Origin: a virus
Length of the DNA: 30,517 nucleotides
Direction: 5' to 3' (one strand)
IMG/VR virus record: IMGVR_UViG_3300021139_000081
Coordinates: 1 to 30,517 of that record
Shown: positions 1 to 8,448 of the stretch, one piece after another
Layout: every line of letters begins with the position of its first letter
Position numbering within the stretch: position 1 is the first letter of the stretch
Position numbers and translations under genes: made by a program
Notes under the pieces: generated by a model
The model's input: the letters and a program-made list of their open reading frames with translations, nothing else
Databases searched by the model: none
What the model was told of the DNA's origin: nothing

Positions 1-1260
1 ACTTATATTCCGATTGCTAGACAAGTGGGCGAAGAAGTTATTATCGAGCAACGCTTAGACCGTAAAGGAATTGTGCGCTATATGAAGGATGCACAAAGAG
101 CGTATAACTATAACGCGAGTGCTGCCCTTGAGTTTGGTGCATTACAGTCTAAGAGTCCTTATGTTGCGCCAGTAGAAGCTATTGAAGGATTGGAAAATTA
201 CTGGAGTACAGCTAACTTAGAAAATCATGCCTATTTGCCATACAACCATAATGACGAGCAAGGCAATCCAGTACCAGCTCCCCAGAAAGCTCCACCACCA
301 ATGGGCGCGCCTGTCTATATGGAAGGTATGCAAACTGCTAACATGGAATTGATGATGACATCTGGTCAGTACGAACAGACGTTTGGTGAGCAAAGCCAAG
401 AGTTGTCAGGTGTATCTATTGATCGCAGGATAAATCAAGGGAACAGAGCAACATTCCATTTCCAAGATGCACAAGCTAATACTATTCAATTTGTTGGTAA
501 GATTATTATTGATTTAATTCCTAAGATATATGACACAAAACGTATTGTAAGAATCTTGGGTGAAGATGGATCTGAAGATCAGATTATGATTGATCCAGAA
601 GCTAAACAAGCAATGATGCAACATGAACAAGAAGAAGAAGCAAAAGTTAAAACCATTTTTAATCCATTGGTCGGCAAATACGATGTAGTGGCAGAATGTG
701 GGCCAAGTTATGATACTAAGCGTCAAGAAGCGTTTGATGCGATGACTAAGCTATTAACTGCACAGCCAGCTTTGTCACAAGTGATTGGTGATTTGTATAT
801 GGGAAGCGCAGACTTTCCTGGCGCGGATAAGTTGCAAGAACGTATGCGTAACTGGATTCCACCTAATATTTTAGGAACTGGGCCATCTGAGCAAGAACAA
901 CAAATGATGGCGCAATTACAACAATCACAACAAGTTATCCAACAATTGCAACAACAACTCCAAGAGAAACAATCTTATGTAGCTATTGAAAAACAACGTG
1001 CTGATATTGATGCGTTGAATCATTTAGCATTACGTTATGAGAACGAGCGTCAGGATGTAATTTCAGCATTTAAAGCTGAGACTGATCGCATGAAAGCATT
1101 AATTGGGCAAATGAGTCCAAAACAAATCAATGAAGTTACTAATAAAACGGTAACAGAAATTGAGGAAGAAGAAGTGCCTGGTAAGGAGTTTGAAAAAACA
1201 AACTTTGATCCTTCACAAGTAATAAGCCAATATTTACCTAACTTACAACAGGAGCAATAA
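1..1260 (+). CDS. Portal protein, C-terminal part (5' truncated by window edge)
   Basis: This is the C-terminal 419 residues of a P22-type portal, the dodecameric ring at the head vertex through which DNA is packaged and ejected. The frame is open from base 1. It contains the conserved stretch around YMKDAQRAYNY (within the first 50 residues), where the family has its core crown/stem helices, followed by an acidic QEEEA segment. The last ~130 residues are Gln-rich coiled coil (QQQLQEK region) and end with an acidic EEEE tail, as expected for the barrel/C-terminal helix. The N-terminal part lies at 29841-30517. By family knowledge a short segment between the two pieces is absent. The scaffold gene starts at the base after the stop codon. 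Confidence 0.9.
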   Translation, partial: TYIPIARQVGEEVIIEQRLDRKGIVRYMKDAQRAYNYNASAALEFGALQSKSPYVAPVEAIEGLENYWSTANLENHAYLPYNHNDEQGNPVPAPQKAPPPMGAPVYMEGMQTANMELMMTSGQYEQTFGEQSQELSGVSIDRRINQGNRATFHFQDAQANTIQFVGKIIIDLIPKIYDTKRIVRILGEDGSEDQIMIDPEAKQAMMQHEQEEEAKVKTIFNPLVGKYDVVAECGPSYDTKRQEAFDAMTKLLTAQPALSQVIGDLYMGSADFPGADKLQERMRNWIPPNILGTGPSEQEQQMMAQLQQSQQVIQQLQQQLQEKQSYVAIEKQRADIDALNHLALRYENERQDVISAFKAETDRMKALIGQMSPKQINEVTNKTVTEIEEEEVPGKEFEKTNFDPSQVISQYLPNLQQEQ

Positions 1261-1959
1261 ATGGAAGATACATCTACAACGCAAATAGATGCTGAATTAC
1301 CACAAGAAATAGAAACACCTAAAGAAGAAACGAAACAAGAGAATAGTTATAACGAGTTGCCTGATTGGGCAAGACGTAGGATGGGAGAGCTTGCTGCTGA
1401 AAAAAACGCAGCAAAACAAAAACTTGAGGAATTGCAAGCTAGACCTACGCAACAATCTGAGCAAACTTATAGTCCGCAGGAAAACATACAAGAGTTGGCA
1501 ATGACGTATGCCAAACAGATAGCTCAAGAGCAATTTCAACAGCAATCTTTTGTTGCTAAGATGACTGAAATTGAAAAGAATGCTAAGGAAGAATTTGGAG
1601 ATGTTTATGACAAATCTGTGACTAACTTGCAATTAGCTGGAGTTGGTGGCCAAGACTTTTTACAAGCGTTGGCAGCTATTCCTAGTCCAGAAAAGGTTAT
1701 TACATTCTTAGGCAAGTCTGAAAACATAAATGAAGCAATCCGTATTGCTAATTTGTCACCATTACAAATGGGAGTTGAATTGACTAAATTATCTAGTAAA
1801 GCTACAAAAGAATTAGGGAAACAAAAATCCAACGCTCCAGCACCAGTTGGGGATGTAGATGGGGGATCTAGTCGAGCAACAGGAACAGTTGAGCCAGATC
1901 CTTCAGATTCTCAAGCATGGATTCGTTGGAGATCTGCTAACGCTAGAAAAAAACGGTAA
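1261..1959 (+). CDS. Scaffolding protein (P22 gp8-like position)
   Basis: This 232-residue, highly charged protein is predicted to be the internal scaffold that directs coat assembly and leaves before or during packaging. The N-terminal ~45 residues are acidic and Pro/Glu/Thr-rich. Residues 45-110 form a helical, Gln/Lys/Glu-rich coiled-coil stretch. The C-terminus is basic (ARKKR), matching the coat-binding basic helix-loop-helix known from P22 gp8. It follows the portal stop codon directly and is separated from the coat gene by a strong hairpin. Assignment rests on position between portal and coat and on composition, not on a sequence motif. A 14 bp hairpin after the gene may limit read-through or shape the coat mRNA. 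Confidence 0.75.
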   Translation: MEDTSTTQIDAELPQEIETPKEETKQENSYNELPDWARRRMGELAAEKNAAKQKLEELQARPTQQSEQTYSPQENIQELAMTYAKQIAQEQFQQQSFVAKMTEIEKNAKEEFGDVYDKSVTNLQLAGVGGQDFLQALAAIPSPEKVITFLGKSENINEAIRIANLSPLQMGVELTKLSSKATKELGKQKSNAPAPVGDVDGGSSRATGTVEPDPSDSQAWIRWRSANARKKR

Positions 1960-1964
1960 ATTTA

Positions 1965-2000
1965 TTAACCCCTGTTGAATTTTATGTCAATAGGGGTTAA
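1965..2000 (+). terminator. 14 bp hairpin between scaffold and coat genes
   Basis: TTAACCCCTGTTGA (1965-1978) pairs with TCAATAGGGGTTAA (1987-2000), giving 14 bp with one G-U pair and an 8-base loop. It starts 5 bases after the scaffold stop codon. There is no clean T-run immediately after it, so it may be an attenuator or an mRNA processing/stabilising stem for the coat message instead of an efficient intrinsic terminator. The following 2001-2122 is a leader without ORF, containing a T8 run and a GGAGAA ribosome site before the coat start. Confidence 0.55.
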
Positions 2001-2122
2001 AATATTTATATAGGTCAAAATGAACCGTTAATCATTGTATTGGGCGTAAATAATTTCTCTCTAGCCAAGACGAAAAGTAAGTTTTTTTTATTTTTTATCC
2101 AAACCTTTATGGAGAATTATTT

Positions 2123-3325
2123 ATGACTACGAATTCGTTATTAACGATTAGTCAGATCACCAATGAAGCGGTGCGTCTGTTTACTCAAACCAATGCGTTT
2201 TTACGCACAGTATCTCGTCAATATGACGATCAATTTGCTCGCACAGGAGCAAAAATTGGAAGCACACTCCGCGTTCGTTTACCAAACGATTACACGGTAT
2301 CTACTGGCCCTGCTATTACCCCACAAGGTACTAACGAGCAAAATACAACTTTGACAGTTGCTACTCAAGCAAACGTACCTGTTTCTTTCGGTACTGCTGA
2401 AAAAACATTGTCTTTAGATGACTTTAGCGAGCGTGTTTTAGCTCCTGCGGTTAATCGTTTAGCTGCTTATGTTGCTGCCGACTTAATGAATGTTGTAAAC
2501 CTTTCAGCTAACTTAGTTGCTAACTTGTCTGGTACAACATTGTCAAGTCCACAAGCTCAACAATGGTTACAAGCTGGTGCAGCTCTCGACCAAAACTTAG
2601 CTCCACGGATGGATCGTAAGATTATTCTTGATCCAGTTACACAATCTCGCACAATTAGTTCTTTGGCTGGTTTGTTTAACCCACAAGTTAAAATCTCTGA
2701 CCAATACGAAACAGGTATTATTTCGCGTGATACATTAGGTTTTGATTGGATGTACGATCAGACAACTCAAGTTCACACAGTTGGTTCTTTCTCTGCTGGT
2801 ACAGTAAACGGTGGTTCACAAACTGGTACTACATTAACTGTTAACGCTATTACAGGTACATTAAACAAAGGTGATGTTATTACCATTGCTGGTGTATATG
2901 CAATTAACCGTTTAACAGGTCAGTCACAAGGTACATTGCGTCAATTCGTAGTTACATCAAATGTATTATCTGGTGCAACTTCAATTCCAATTTACCCAGC
3001 AATTACTCCAGCTCCTGCTGCGTTTAATACTGTAACTGCATCTCCATCTGATACTGCTGTTATCAGCTTGGTAATGCCAGCTAGCTCACAGTATCGTCAA
3101 AACTTGGCATACTTCCCAGAAGCATTTACATTAGCTTGCGCTGATTTGGAAATGCCTACTGCTGGTGTGGTACAAGCTGCAAGAGCGCAATTTGATGGAA
3201 TTTCATTGCGTATGATCGAAGCGTATGACGTTATGTCAGATAGCTTGATTACTCGTATGGACATTCTGTATGGTTATGCTGCAATCAAGCCTGAATGGGC
3301 TACTGTAGTTGCTGACATCGTGTAA
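2123..3325 (+). CDS. Major capsid (coat) protein, P22 gp5-like
   Basis: This 400-residue protein is recognisable as a P22-type coat protein with the HK97 fold. The N-terminus has the family pattern of an early helix followed by SQITNEAVRLF...FLRTVSRQYDDQFA and GSTLRVRLPNDYTV, then the TGPAITPQ and VPVSFGTAEKTLSLDDFSERVLAP segment. Residues ~228-325 (Gly/Thr-rich, GDVITIAGVYAINRLTG) fit the inserted beta-barrel-like I-domain that P22-type coats carry. The C-terminus (GVVQAARAQFDGISLRMIEAYD) resembles the closing P-domain. Start at 2123 is set by GGAGAA nine bases upstream. The gene is isolated by a hairpin before and an intrinsic terminator after, which fits separately tuned high expression. 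Confidence 0.93.
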   Translation: MTTNSLLTISQITNEAVRLFTQTNAFLRTVSRQYDDQFARTGAKIGSTLRVRLPNDYTVSTGPAITPQGTNEQNTTLTVATQANVPVSFGTAEKTLSLDDFSERVLAPAVNRLAAYVAADLMNVVNLSANLVANLSGTTLSSPQAQQWLQAGAALDQNLAPRMDRKIILDPVTQSRTISSLAGLFNPQVKISDQYETGIISRDTLGFDWMYDQTTQVHTVGSFSAGTVNGGSQTGTTLTVNAITGTLNKGDVITIAGVYAINRLTGQSQGTLRQFVVTSNVLSGATSIPIYPAITPAPAAFNTVTASPSDTAVISLVMPASSQYRQNLAYFPEAFTLACADLEMPTAGVVQAARAQFDGISLRMIEAYDVMSDSLITRMDILYGYAAIKPEWATVVADIV

Positions 3326-3346
3326 TTTGCGTTGTAGATGTATGGG

Positions 3347-3375
3347 TGGACTCCTCATAAGGGAGTCCATTTTTT
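3347..3375 (+). terminator. Intrinsic terminator after the coat gene
   Basis: TGGACTCC (3347-3354) pairs perfectly with GGAGTCCA (3362-3369) around a 7-base loop. It is followed at once by six T residues (3370-3375). This is a textbook Rho-independent terminator, 21 bases after the coat stop codon and 16 bases before the next gene. Confidence 0.85.
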
Positions 3376-3391
3376 AAGATAAGGGATAGAC

Positions 3392-4135
3392 ATGAGCCAA
3401 CCATTGCCAACAACTCCTAGAGACATTATTCAATTATCTTTAAAAACTGCAAATGTGATTGGTGTAGGTCAAACTCCTTTAGCTGAGGATATAAACGATT
3501 GTTTTAATATGCTTAACATGATGCTTGCCCAATGGCAACGCAGACGTTACATGGTATATAACTTAGAAACAATTGGTATTCCTGCGACTGGCCAAGTATC
3601 GTATACCATTGGCACAGGGCAAAATTTTAATATAGCTCGACCAGTAAAATTAGAGGCTGCATATTTTAGGATGCAAAGCGGTACTCCATTACCTGTTGAT
3701 TATCCATTACAGGTATTACGCGCTCAAGAAGATTATGACAGAATCTCAATTAAAACTTTAAATGCGTTTCCACAGTACATTTATTATTCAACTGGTTATC
3801 CTATTGGTAACATCTTTGTATGGCCTGTACCTAATAATCAATATCAAATATTTATTACAGTAATGGTTCAACTAGAATCATTCCAAAATTTAAGTCAGCA
3901 AATTATATTGCCGCCTGAATATTTAGATGCAATGCAATGGAATTTGACCGATCGCATTATGACAATGTATGGGATGCCTGAGAATCCAAAAATTACAAAG
4001 TATGCCGAAGCAAGTATGCGCGCTATTGAAGAAGTTAATTCACAAATACCATTGTTGCATATGCCTGTTGCGTTGCGTGGTAAGTCTGGTGCATACAATA
4101 TTTATGGGGACTTCTACGTTGGAAGTGCTGGATAA
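3392..4135 (+). CDS. Head completion / tail accessory factor, P22 gp4-like
   Basis: This 247-residue protein matches the P22 gp4 family, which forms the ring below the portal that closes the packaged head and gives the tail its binding site. The N-terminal helical pattern (TPRDIIQLSLKTANVIGVGQ, then ...FNMLNMMLAQWQRRRYMVYNLE) is characteristic. It is followed by a beta region with YTIGTGQ, and RPVKLEAAYFR, a common motif in these adaptors. P22 gp4 is also reported to have peptidoglycan-hydrolysing activity; nothing here proves that. AAGGGA seven bases before the ATG supports the start. The stop overlaps the next start as TAATG. Confidence 0.85.
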   Translation: MSQPLPTTPRDIIQLSLKTANVIGVGQTPLAEDINDCFNMLNMMLAQWQRRRYMVYNLETIGIPATGQVSYTIGTGQNFNIARPVKLEAAYFRMQSGTPLPVDYPLQVLRAQEDYDRISIKTLNAFPQYIYYSTGYPIGNIFVWPVPNNQYQIFITVMVQLESFQNLSQQIILPPEYLDAMQWNLTDRIMTMYGMPENPKITKYAEASMRAIEEVNSQIPLLHMPVALRGKSGAYNIYGDFYVGSAG

Positions 4136-5556
4136 TGGCAAAAATAGCTTTAATCAATGGCTCTTATCAAGCTCGAAGCGTTATAGCATCTGCACAGCGT
4201 TGCGTTAATCTTTATTTAGAAGCCAACCCTGAAACTAGTGTATTTCCATTTACGCACTATCCAACACCAGGATTAACATTATTAGGTAGTGTTCCTGCGT
4301 TTTCTTGGAGAGGATTATATTACGCGTCAAACAATCAACTATATGGTGTTTGCGGTAGTAACGTATATTATATTAGTGAAGATTATGCATTTACATTAAT
4401 CGGAACAATTACATCGGCATCTGGGACAGTATCCATGAATGATAATGGTACAGATCTTATTCTTGTCGATGGCACATTAAATAATGGATGGATTATTCAT
4501 TTATCTACAAATGCTTTTTCAAAAATTGATCAAGCAGGATTTTATGGTGGCAATCAAGTTAATTATGTAGATGGATACTTTGTGCTTAACTATATTGGCA
4601 CAACAGAATGGTATATTTCTTTACCACTTACAACAACTTTTGATCCAACATATTTTGCATCCACAACTGGATCATCGGATTTATTAGTTGGGATTGGTAT
4701 TGCTAAACGGTATCTTTATTTGTTTGGTGAAAATACAACAGAAGTTTGGTTTAATGAAGGAAATACAACATTTCCGTTTGGTAGATTACCTGGCACATTC
4801 ATGCAATATGGATGCGCTGCAACAAACTCTATTACGATGATAGATGGCGATTTATACTGGGTAGCGCAATCATTACAAGGTCAAGCATATATTTGCAGAA
4901 CAAATAACTTTAATGCTGGAATTGTTTCTACTTTTGCAATTAACAACGAATTACAGGGTTATTCAACGCTATCCGATGCAATTGGGTATTCTTACGAGTT
5001 AAATGGTCATTTTTTCTATGTTGTAACATTTCCAACTGCTAATAAAACTTGGGTTTATGACTTATCAAATCAACAATGGAACGAATGGAATGCAGTAGAT
5101 ATTGATGGAACATTGAATAGACATCGTTCTAATTGTTTCGCATTTGCATACAATCAATTAGTTGTTGGTGATTTTGAGAATGGTAATTTATATGCGATAG
5201 ATCAAGACAATTACACAGATAATGGACAACCAATTACTCGAATTCGTGGGTTTTACCACATGGAAGATGATTCATCAAGTCGCGTACATTATCGTAACTT
5301 TATTGCTGAAATGGAATCAGGTAATGGTTATTTAAATAGCTCAACCGAAGTTAATTTACGTTGGTCAGATGATCGCGGTAAGTCTTACAGCAATCCCGTT
5401 ATGCAAAATTTAGGTCAAGAAGGACAATATTTAACAAGCATTAAATGGAATCGTTTAGGAATGGCAAGAGATCGTGTATTTGAAATTTTCTGGAGTGTTC
5501 CAACAAAAACGGCGTTATCTGGTGCTTTTGTAGACGCGTTACCGAATAATGGCTAA
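4135..5556 (+). CDS. Packaged DNA stabilisation protein, P22 gp10-like
   Basis: This 473-residue protein belongs to the gp10 / phage stabilisation family: a beta-propeller ring sitting between gp4 and the needle/tailspike that plugs the head. The start (MAKIALINGSYQARSVIASA, then RCVNLYLEANPE) and the GLTLLGSVPA...RGLYYASNNQLYGVCGSNVYYI segment are the family hallmark. Many short beta repeats with aromatic residues follow (IGIAKRYLYLFGENTTEVWFN). It begins by a 1-base TAATG overlap with the gp4-like gene and ends with an 8-base overlap (ATGGCTAA) into the next, so the three are translationally coupled. Confidence 0.88.
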   Translation: MAKIALINGSYQARSVIASAQRCVNLYLEANPETSVFPFTHYPTPGLTLLGSVPAFSWRGLYYASNNQLYGVCGSNVYYISEDYAFTLIGTITSASGTVSMNDNGTDLILVDGTLNNGWIIHLSTNAFSKIDQAGFYGGNQVNYVDGYFVLNYIGTTEWYISLPLTTTFDPTYFASTTGSSDLLVGIGIAKRYLYLFGENTTEVWFNEGNTTFPFGRLPGTFMQYGCAATNSITMIDGDLYWVAQSLQGQAYICRTNNFNAGIVSTFAINNELQGYSTLSDAIGYSYELNGHFFYVVTFPTANKTWVYDLSNQQWNEWNAVDIDGTLNRHRSNCFAFAYNQLVVGDFENGNLYAIDQDNYTDNGQPITRIRGFYHMEDDSSSRVHYRNFIAEMESGNGYLNSSTEVNLRWSDDRGKSYSNPVMQNLGQEGQYLTSIKWNRLGMARDRVFEIFWSVPTKTALSGAFVDALPNNG

Positions 5557-7363
5557 TTTAGCAACCAACTTACCTGTATTAAGAACACCATATTTAGATA
5601 CGAATGGTCAGATAACTCAACCCTGGCTTATGTTTCTAGTGCAATTGTATCAACGCACAGGTGGAGATCAAACTCCGCCATTAAATTTAACTCAAATTCA
5701 ACAAACTTATTTAAACGCTTTAAATATTTTAAGTTCTAATGGATTTGCTGGTTCAATAACTTATACAACAAATACAGCAAATGTAACATTATCTACAACA
5801 GTTACAGGCATAACTAAAGGTAATGGTACTGCATTATCGGCCGCAGTATCAGGCACAGATTATTCTTTGCCAGTTTTAATAAGTTCTGCAAATGGCTTTG
5901 CTGGTATTGTAGTCAATGGTACAAGCAATGCAACTGTAACGATGAAAACAACGATTACAGGAATTTTAAAAGGAAATGGTACTGCCATATCTGCTGCAGT
6001 ATCTGGAGTGGATTATGCTCCGCCTACAAGTGGCACAAGCATACTTTATGGCAATGGTGCTGGTGGTTTCTCAAATGTAACCATAGGATCTGGAGTTTCA
6101 TTTACAGGCGGTACATTAAGTGCGACTGGATTGGGTGGAACTGTTACAAGCGTTGCATTATCATTGCCTTCTATATTTACTGTTACAGGCTCACCAGTAA
6201 CAACAACAGGAACATTAACAGGATCACTAAATTCACAAACTGCAAATATTGTTTTTGCAGGGCCATCAACAGGTAGTTCAGCAACTCCCACATTTAGAGC
6301 ATTGGTATCAAACGATATTCCTGCGCTTAATTATGTAACTTCGGTATCAGGAACTTCACCAATATCTGTAACTTCTGGCTATACACCTACAGTTAGCATT
6401 TCTCAAGCATCTGCTACAACAAACGGTTATTTATCTAGCACAGACTGGAATACGTTTAATAACAAAGGTTCAGGTACTGTAACGTCTATTACATCCACAA
6501 CTTTAACCATTGGTGGCACATCTGCAATCCCTACAATTAATTTAACAAGTGGAATTGTTACTGCTGGCACTACAGGATCTTCAACTTTAATTCCTGTTAT
6601 AACCGTTGATACTTACGGCAGGGTAACTAACGTAACAACTGCATCAAACCCACAAGGAACGGTTACAAGCGTTTCAGGAACAGGAAGCGTCAATGGTATT
6701 ACCTTAACTGGAACGGTAACTTCTAGCGGTTCTTTAACGCTTGGTGGCACATTGTCAGGTATTGGTAACAGTCAATTAACCAATAGCACCATTTCAGGTG
6801 TTGCTTTAGGTGGCAACTTATTTAATTTAACTGCTGGGACTGGTGTCAGTTTTAGCACAGGAACTACTTACAATGGTTCTGCTGCTATAACGATTAATGC
6901 GACTGGATCGGGTGGAACGGTTACATCTGTAGCAGCATCTGGTGGTACTACAGGATTAACATTTAGCGGATCACCGATTACAACATCTGGAACTATAACA
7001 CTAGGTGGTACACTTGGAACAGGATATGGCGGTACAAATCTTACAACTTATACAACTGGCGATATATTATATGCGTCAGCTACCAATACATTATCTAAAC
7101 TTGTAGTTGGAACTACAGGCTATACATTAACTGTTGCAAGCGGTATACCAGTATGGAAACCACCTTATGTAAGAACATCCTTTACTGCTACAGCAAGTCA
7201 AACAACATTTTCTGCGACTTATAATGTTGGATATGTACAGGTATTTATGAATGGTGTTTTATTAAATGGTGCAGATTATACGGCAACTAATGGGACATCT
7301 GTTGTATTGTCTGTGGCTGCAAACGCTGGCGATATAGTTGAATTGATTGCATACAATGTCTAA
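5549..7363 (+). CDS. Repetitive tail fibre/needle-position protein
   Basis: This 604-residue Gly/Ser/Thr-rich protein occupies the slot where P22 encodes the tail needle gp26. The N-terminus (LPVLRTPYLDTNGQITQPWL, residues 8-27) is a conserved attachment-type sequence. Residues 64-106 and 115-157 are a tandem 51-residue repeat, each starting NGFAG and ending SG(T/V)DY. A long beta-repeat shaft follows with GTVTSV-type motifs at least five times. Residues ~490-540 (TTGDILYASATNT) resemble the N-terminal region of the fibre at 13062. The last ~60 residues (VFMNGVLLNGADY) look like a small beta domain also present at the end of the 12574 protein. Likely a trimeric fibre; a needle role is inference from position only. 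Confidence 0.75.
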   Translation: MANLATNLPVLRTPYLDTNGQITQPWLMFLVQLYQRTGGDQTPPLNLTQIQQTYLNALNILSSNGFAGSITYTTNTANVTLSTTVTGITKGNGTALSAAVSGTDYSLPVLISSANGFAGIVVNGTSNATVTMKTTITGILKGNGTAISAAVSGVDYAPPTSGTSILYGNGAGGFSNVTIGSGVSFTGGTLSATGLGGTVTSVALSLPSIFTVTGSPVTTTGTLTGSLNSQTANIVFAGPSTGSSATPTFRALVSNDIPALNYVTSVSGTSPISVTSGYTPTVSISQASATTNGYLSSTDWNTFNNKGSGTVTSITSTTLTIGGTSAIPTINLTSGIVTAGTTGSSTLIPVITVDTYGRVTNVTTASNPQGTVTSVSGTGSVNGITLTGTVTSSGSLTLGGTLSGIGNSQLTNSTISGVALGGNLFNLTAGTGVSFSTGTTYNGSAAITINATGSGGTVTSVAASGGTTGLTFSGSPITTSGTITLGGTLGTGYGGTNLTTYTTGDILYASATNTLSKLVVGTTGYTLTVASGIPVWKPPYVRTSFTATASQTTFSATYNVGYVQVFMNGVLLNGADYTATNGTSVVLSVAANAGDIVELIAYNV

Positions 7364-7751
7364 AGAATTCATAACTTCAATTATGCATAATGACAGAGTT
7401 TGGAATTCTGTCAAAGTAGATGATGTAACTAAAGAAATGTATGGGTATTCCGATAGTAACAATTATGTTATTAATGATTATGGATTTATTATGTTTCGCG
7501 GTTTGACACCAACTATGCAAGAAATTCATGTCTGTATGTTGAAGTGCAAAAATACTCAAGAAATTGTTAAAAAAGCTATTGACGAAGTAAGGGCAACAGG
7601 TGTAAAAAAATTCCTTGCGCCTATTGGTGATTGGAACAAAAGTGCATTAAAATTGAGTATGGCTTGTGGATTTATTGAAGAAGGCAGAATTTCAAAAGCC
7701 TATATTAGAAATGGCAACTTTCATTCCATGATTTTAATGGGGAGCAAATAA
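7356..7751 (+). CDS. GNAT-fold acyltransferase-like protein, P22 gp14 position
   Basis: This 131-residue protein has a GNAT-like pattern: a beta-rich first half, then KNTQEIVKKAIDEVRATGVKKFLAPI, NKSALKLSMACGF (residues 94-106) and EEGRISKAYIRNG (108-120), resembling the acetyl-CoA-binding helix and the GF..EG motif that closes the fold. In P22 the small head-assembly protein gp14 lies in this position and belongs to a GNAT-like family (family knowledge). The ATG at 7356 overlaps the preceding stop by 8 bases (ATGTCTAA), like the overlap at 5549, so I prefer it to the TTG nine bases upstream. It ends TAATG into the next gene. Confidence 0.7.
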   Translation: MSKEFITSIMHNDRVWNSVKVDDVTKEMYGYSDSNNYVINDYGFIMFRGLTPTMQEIHVCMLKCKNTQEIVKKAIDEVRATGVKKFLAPIGDWNKSALKLSMACGFIEEGRISKAYIRNGNFHSMILMGSK

Positions 7752-8440
7752 TGAGTTTTATATCAAATGCAATTGGTAGTTTATTTGGGACAACCCAACA
7801 AGCTGATGCCGCTACTCTTGCTTCACAACAACAAGCACAATCTCAAGCTGCAGCTCAAGCCGCTTTACAGAAAAATCTTGCTCCATATTCGCAAATTGGG
7901 ACAGCAGTTTTGCCTCAATTACTTAAATCTTTAGGTTATAACGGAACTTTTGATAGCTCAGGGAATATATCAGGTATCACAGGATCAGGTTTTCAATTTA
8001 ATCCTACCGATTTACAAAATACACCTGGTTATCAATTTACATTAAATCAAGGTTTGCAAGGTGTTAATAATCAAATGTCATCGCAGGGTTTATTAGGGAG
8101 TGGCGCACAGCAAAAAGCTATTGCAAATTATACAACTGGGTTAGCTCAAAATACTTACAACCAACAATATCAAAATGCATTAAGCCAATATATGACTAAT
8201 GCTGGTCAGTTAGGTAATTTATTAAATCTTGGTCAAAACGCTGCCGCTGGTATTGGTCAGGGTGCTTATAACTCAAATGTAAATGCTGGAAATGCTTTGG
8301 CTGCAGGTACAACTGCTGCTGGTTCACAAACAGCTAATACAATGAATTCATTATTAGGTGCAGGAAAAGCTGCTGCTAGTATTTATTCTGTGGCAAATAC
8401 ACCTTCTGTTGCAGCTTCTATAGCTGCTTTATTTGCATAA
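7751..8440 (+). CDS. DNA ejection protein, P22 gp7-like
   Basis: This 229-residue Ala/Gln/Gly-rich protein begins with a short hydrophobic N-terminus (FISNAIGSLFG). The middle segment NTPGYQFTLNQGLQGVNNQM, then GLLGSGAQQKAIANY, is widespread in predicted ejected internal proteins of podoviruses. The rest is low-complexity amphipathic sequence with Ala-rich helices, suited to crossing or lining the cell envelope channel. It is the first of three consecutive genes whose order matches P22 genes 7, 20 and 16, and P22 gp7 is of similar length. The start overlaps the previous stop (TAATG). Confidence 0.75.
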   Translation: MSFISNAIGSLFGTTQQADAATLASQQQAQSQAAAQAALQKNLAPYSQIGTAVLPQLLKSLGYNGTFDSSGNISGITGSGFQFNPTDLQNTPGYQFTLNQGLQGVNNQMSSQGLLGSGAQQKAIANYTTGLAQNTYNQQYQNALSQYMTNAGQLGNLLNLGQNAAAGIGQGAYNSNVNAGNALAAGTTAAGSQTANTMNSLLGAGKAAASIYSVANTPSVAASIAALFA

Positions 8441-8448
8441 GGAATAAT

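Noticed and set aside
6046-6291. Leftward 81-residue ORF inside the fibre gene
   Set aside because: It is Pro/Val-rich shadow coding of the repetitive fibre on the other strand, without a start signal.
5549-7363. Repeated GTTACAAG/GGAAC-type DNA motifs looking like a repeat array
   Set aside because: Repeats are irregular, stay in frame and encode GTVTSV-type fibre motifs; there are no unique spacers, so it is not a CRISPR array.
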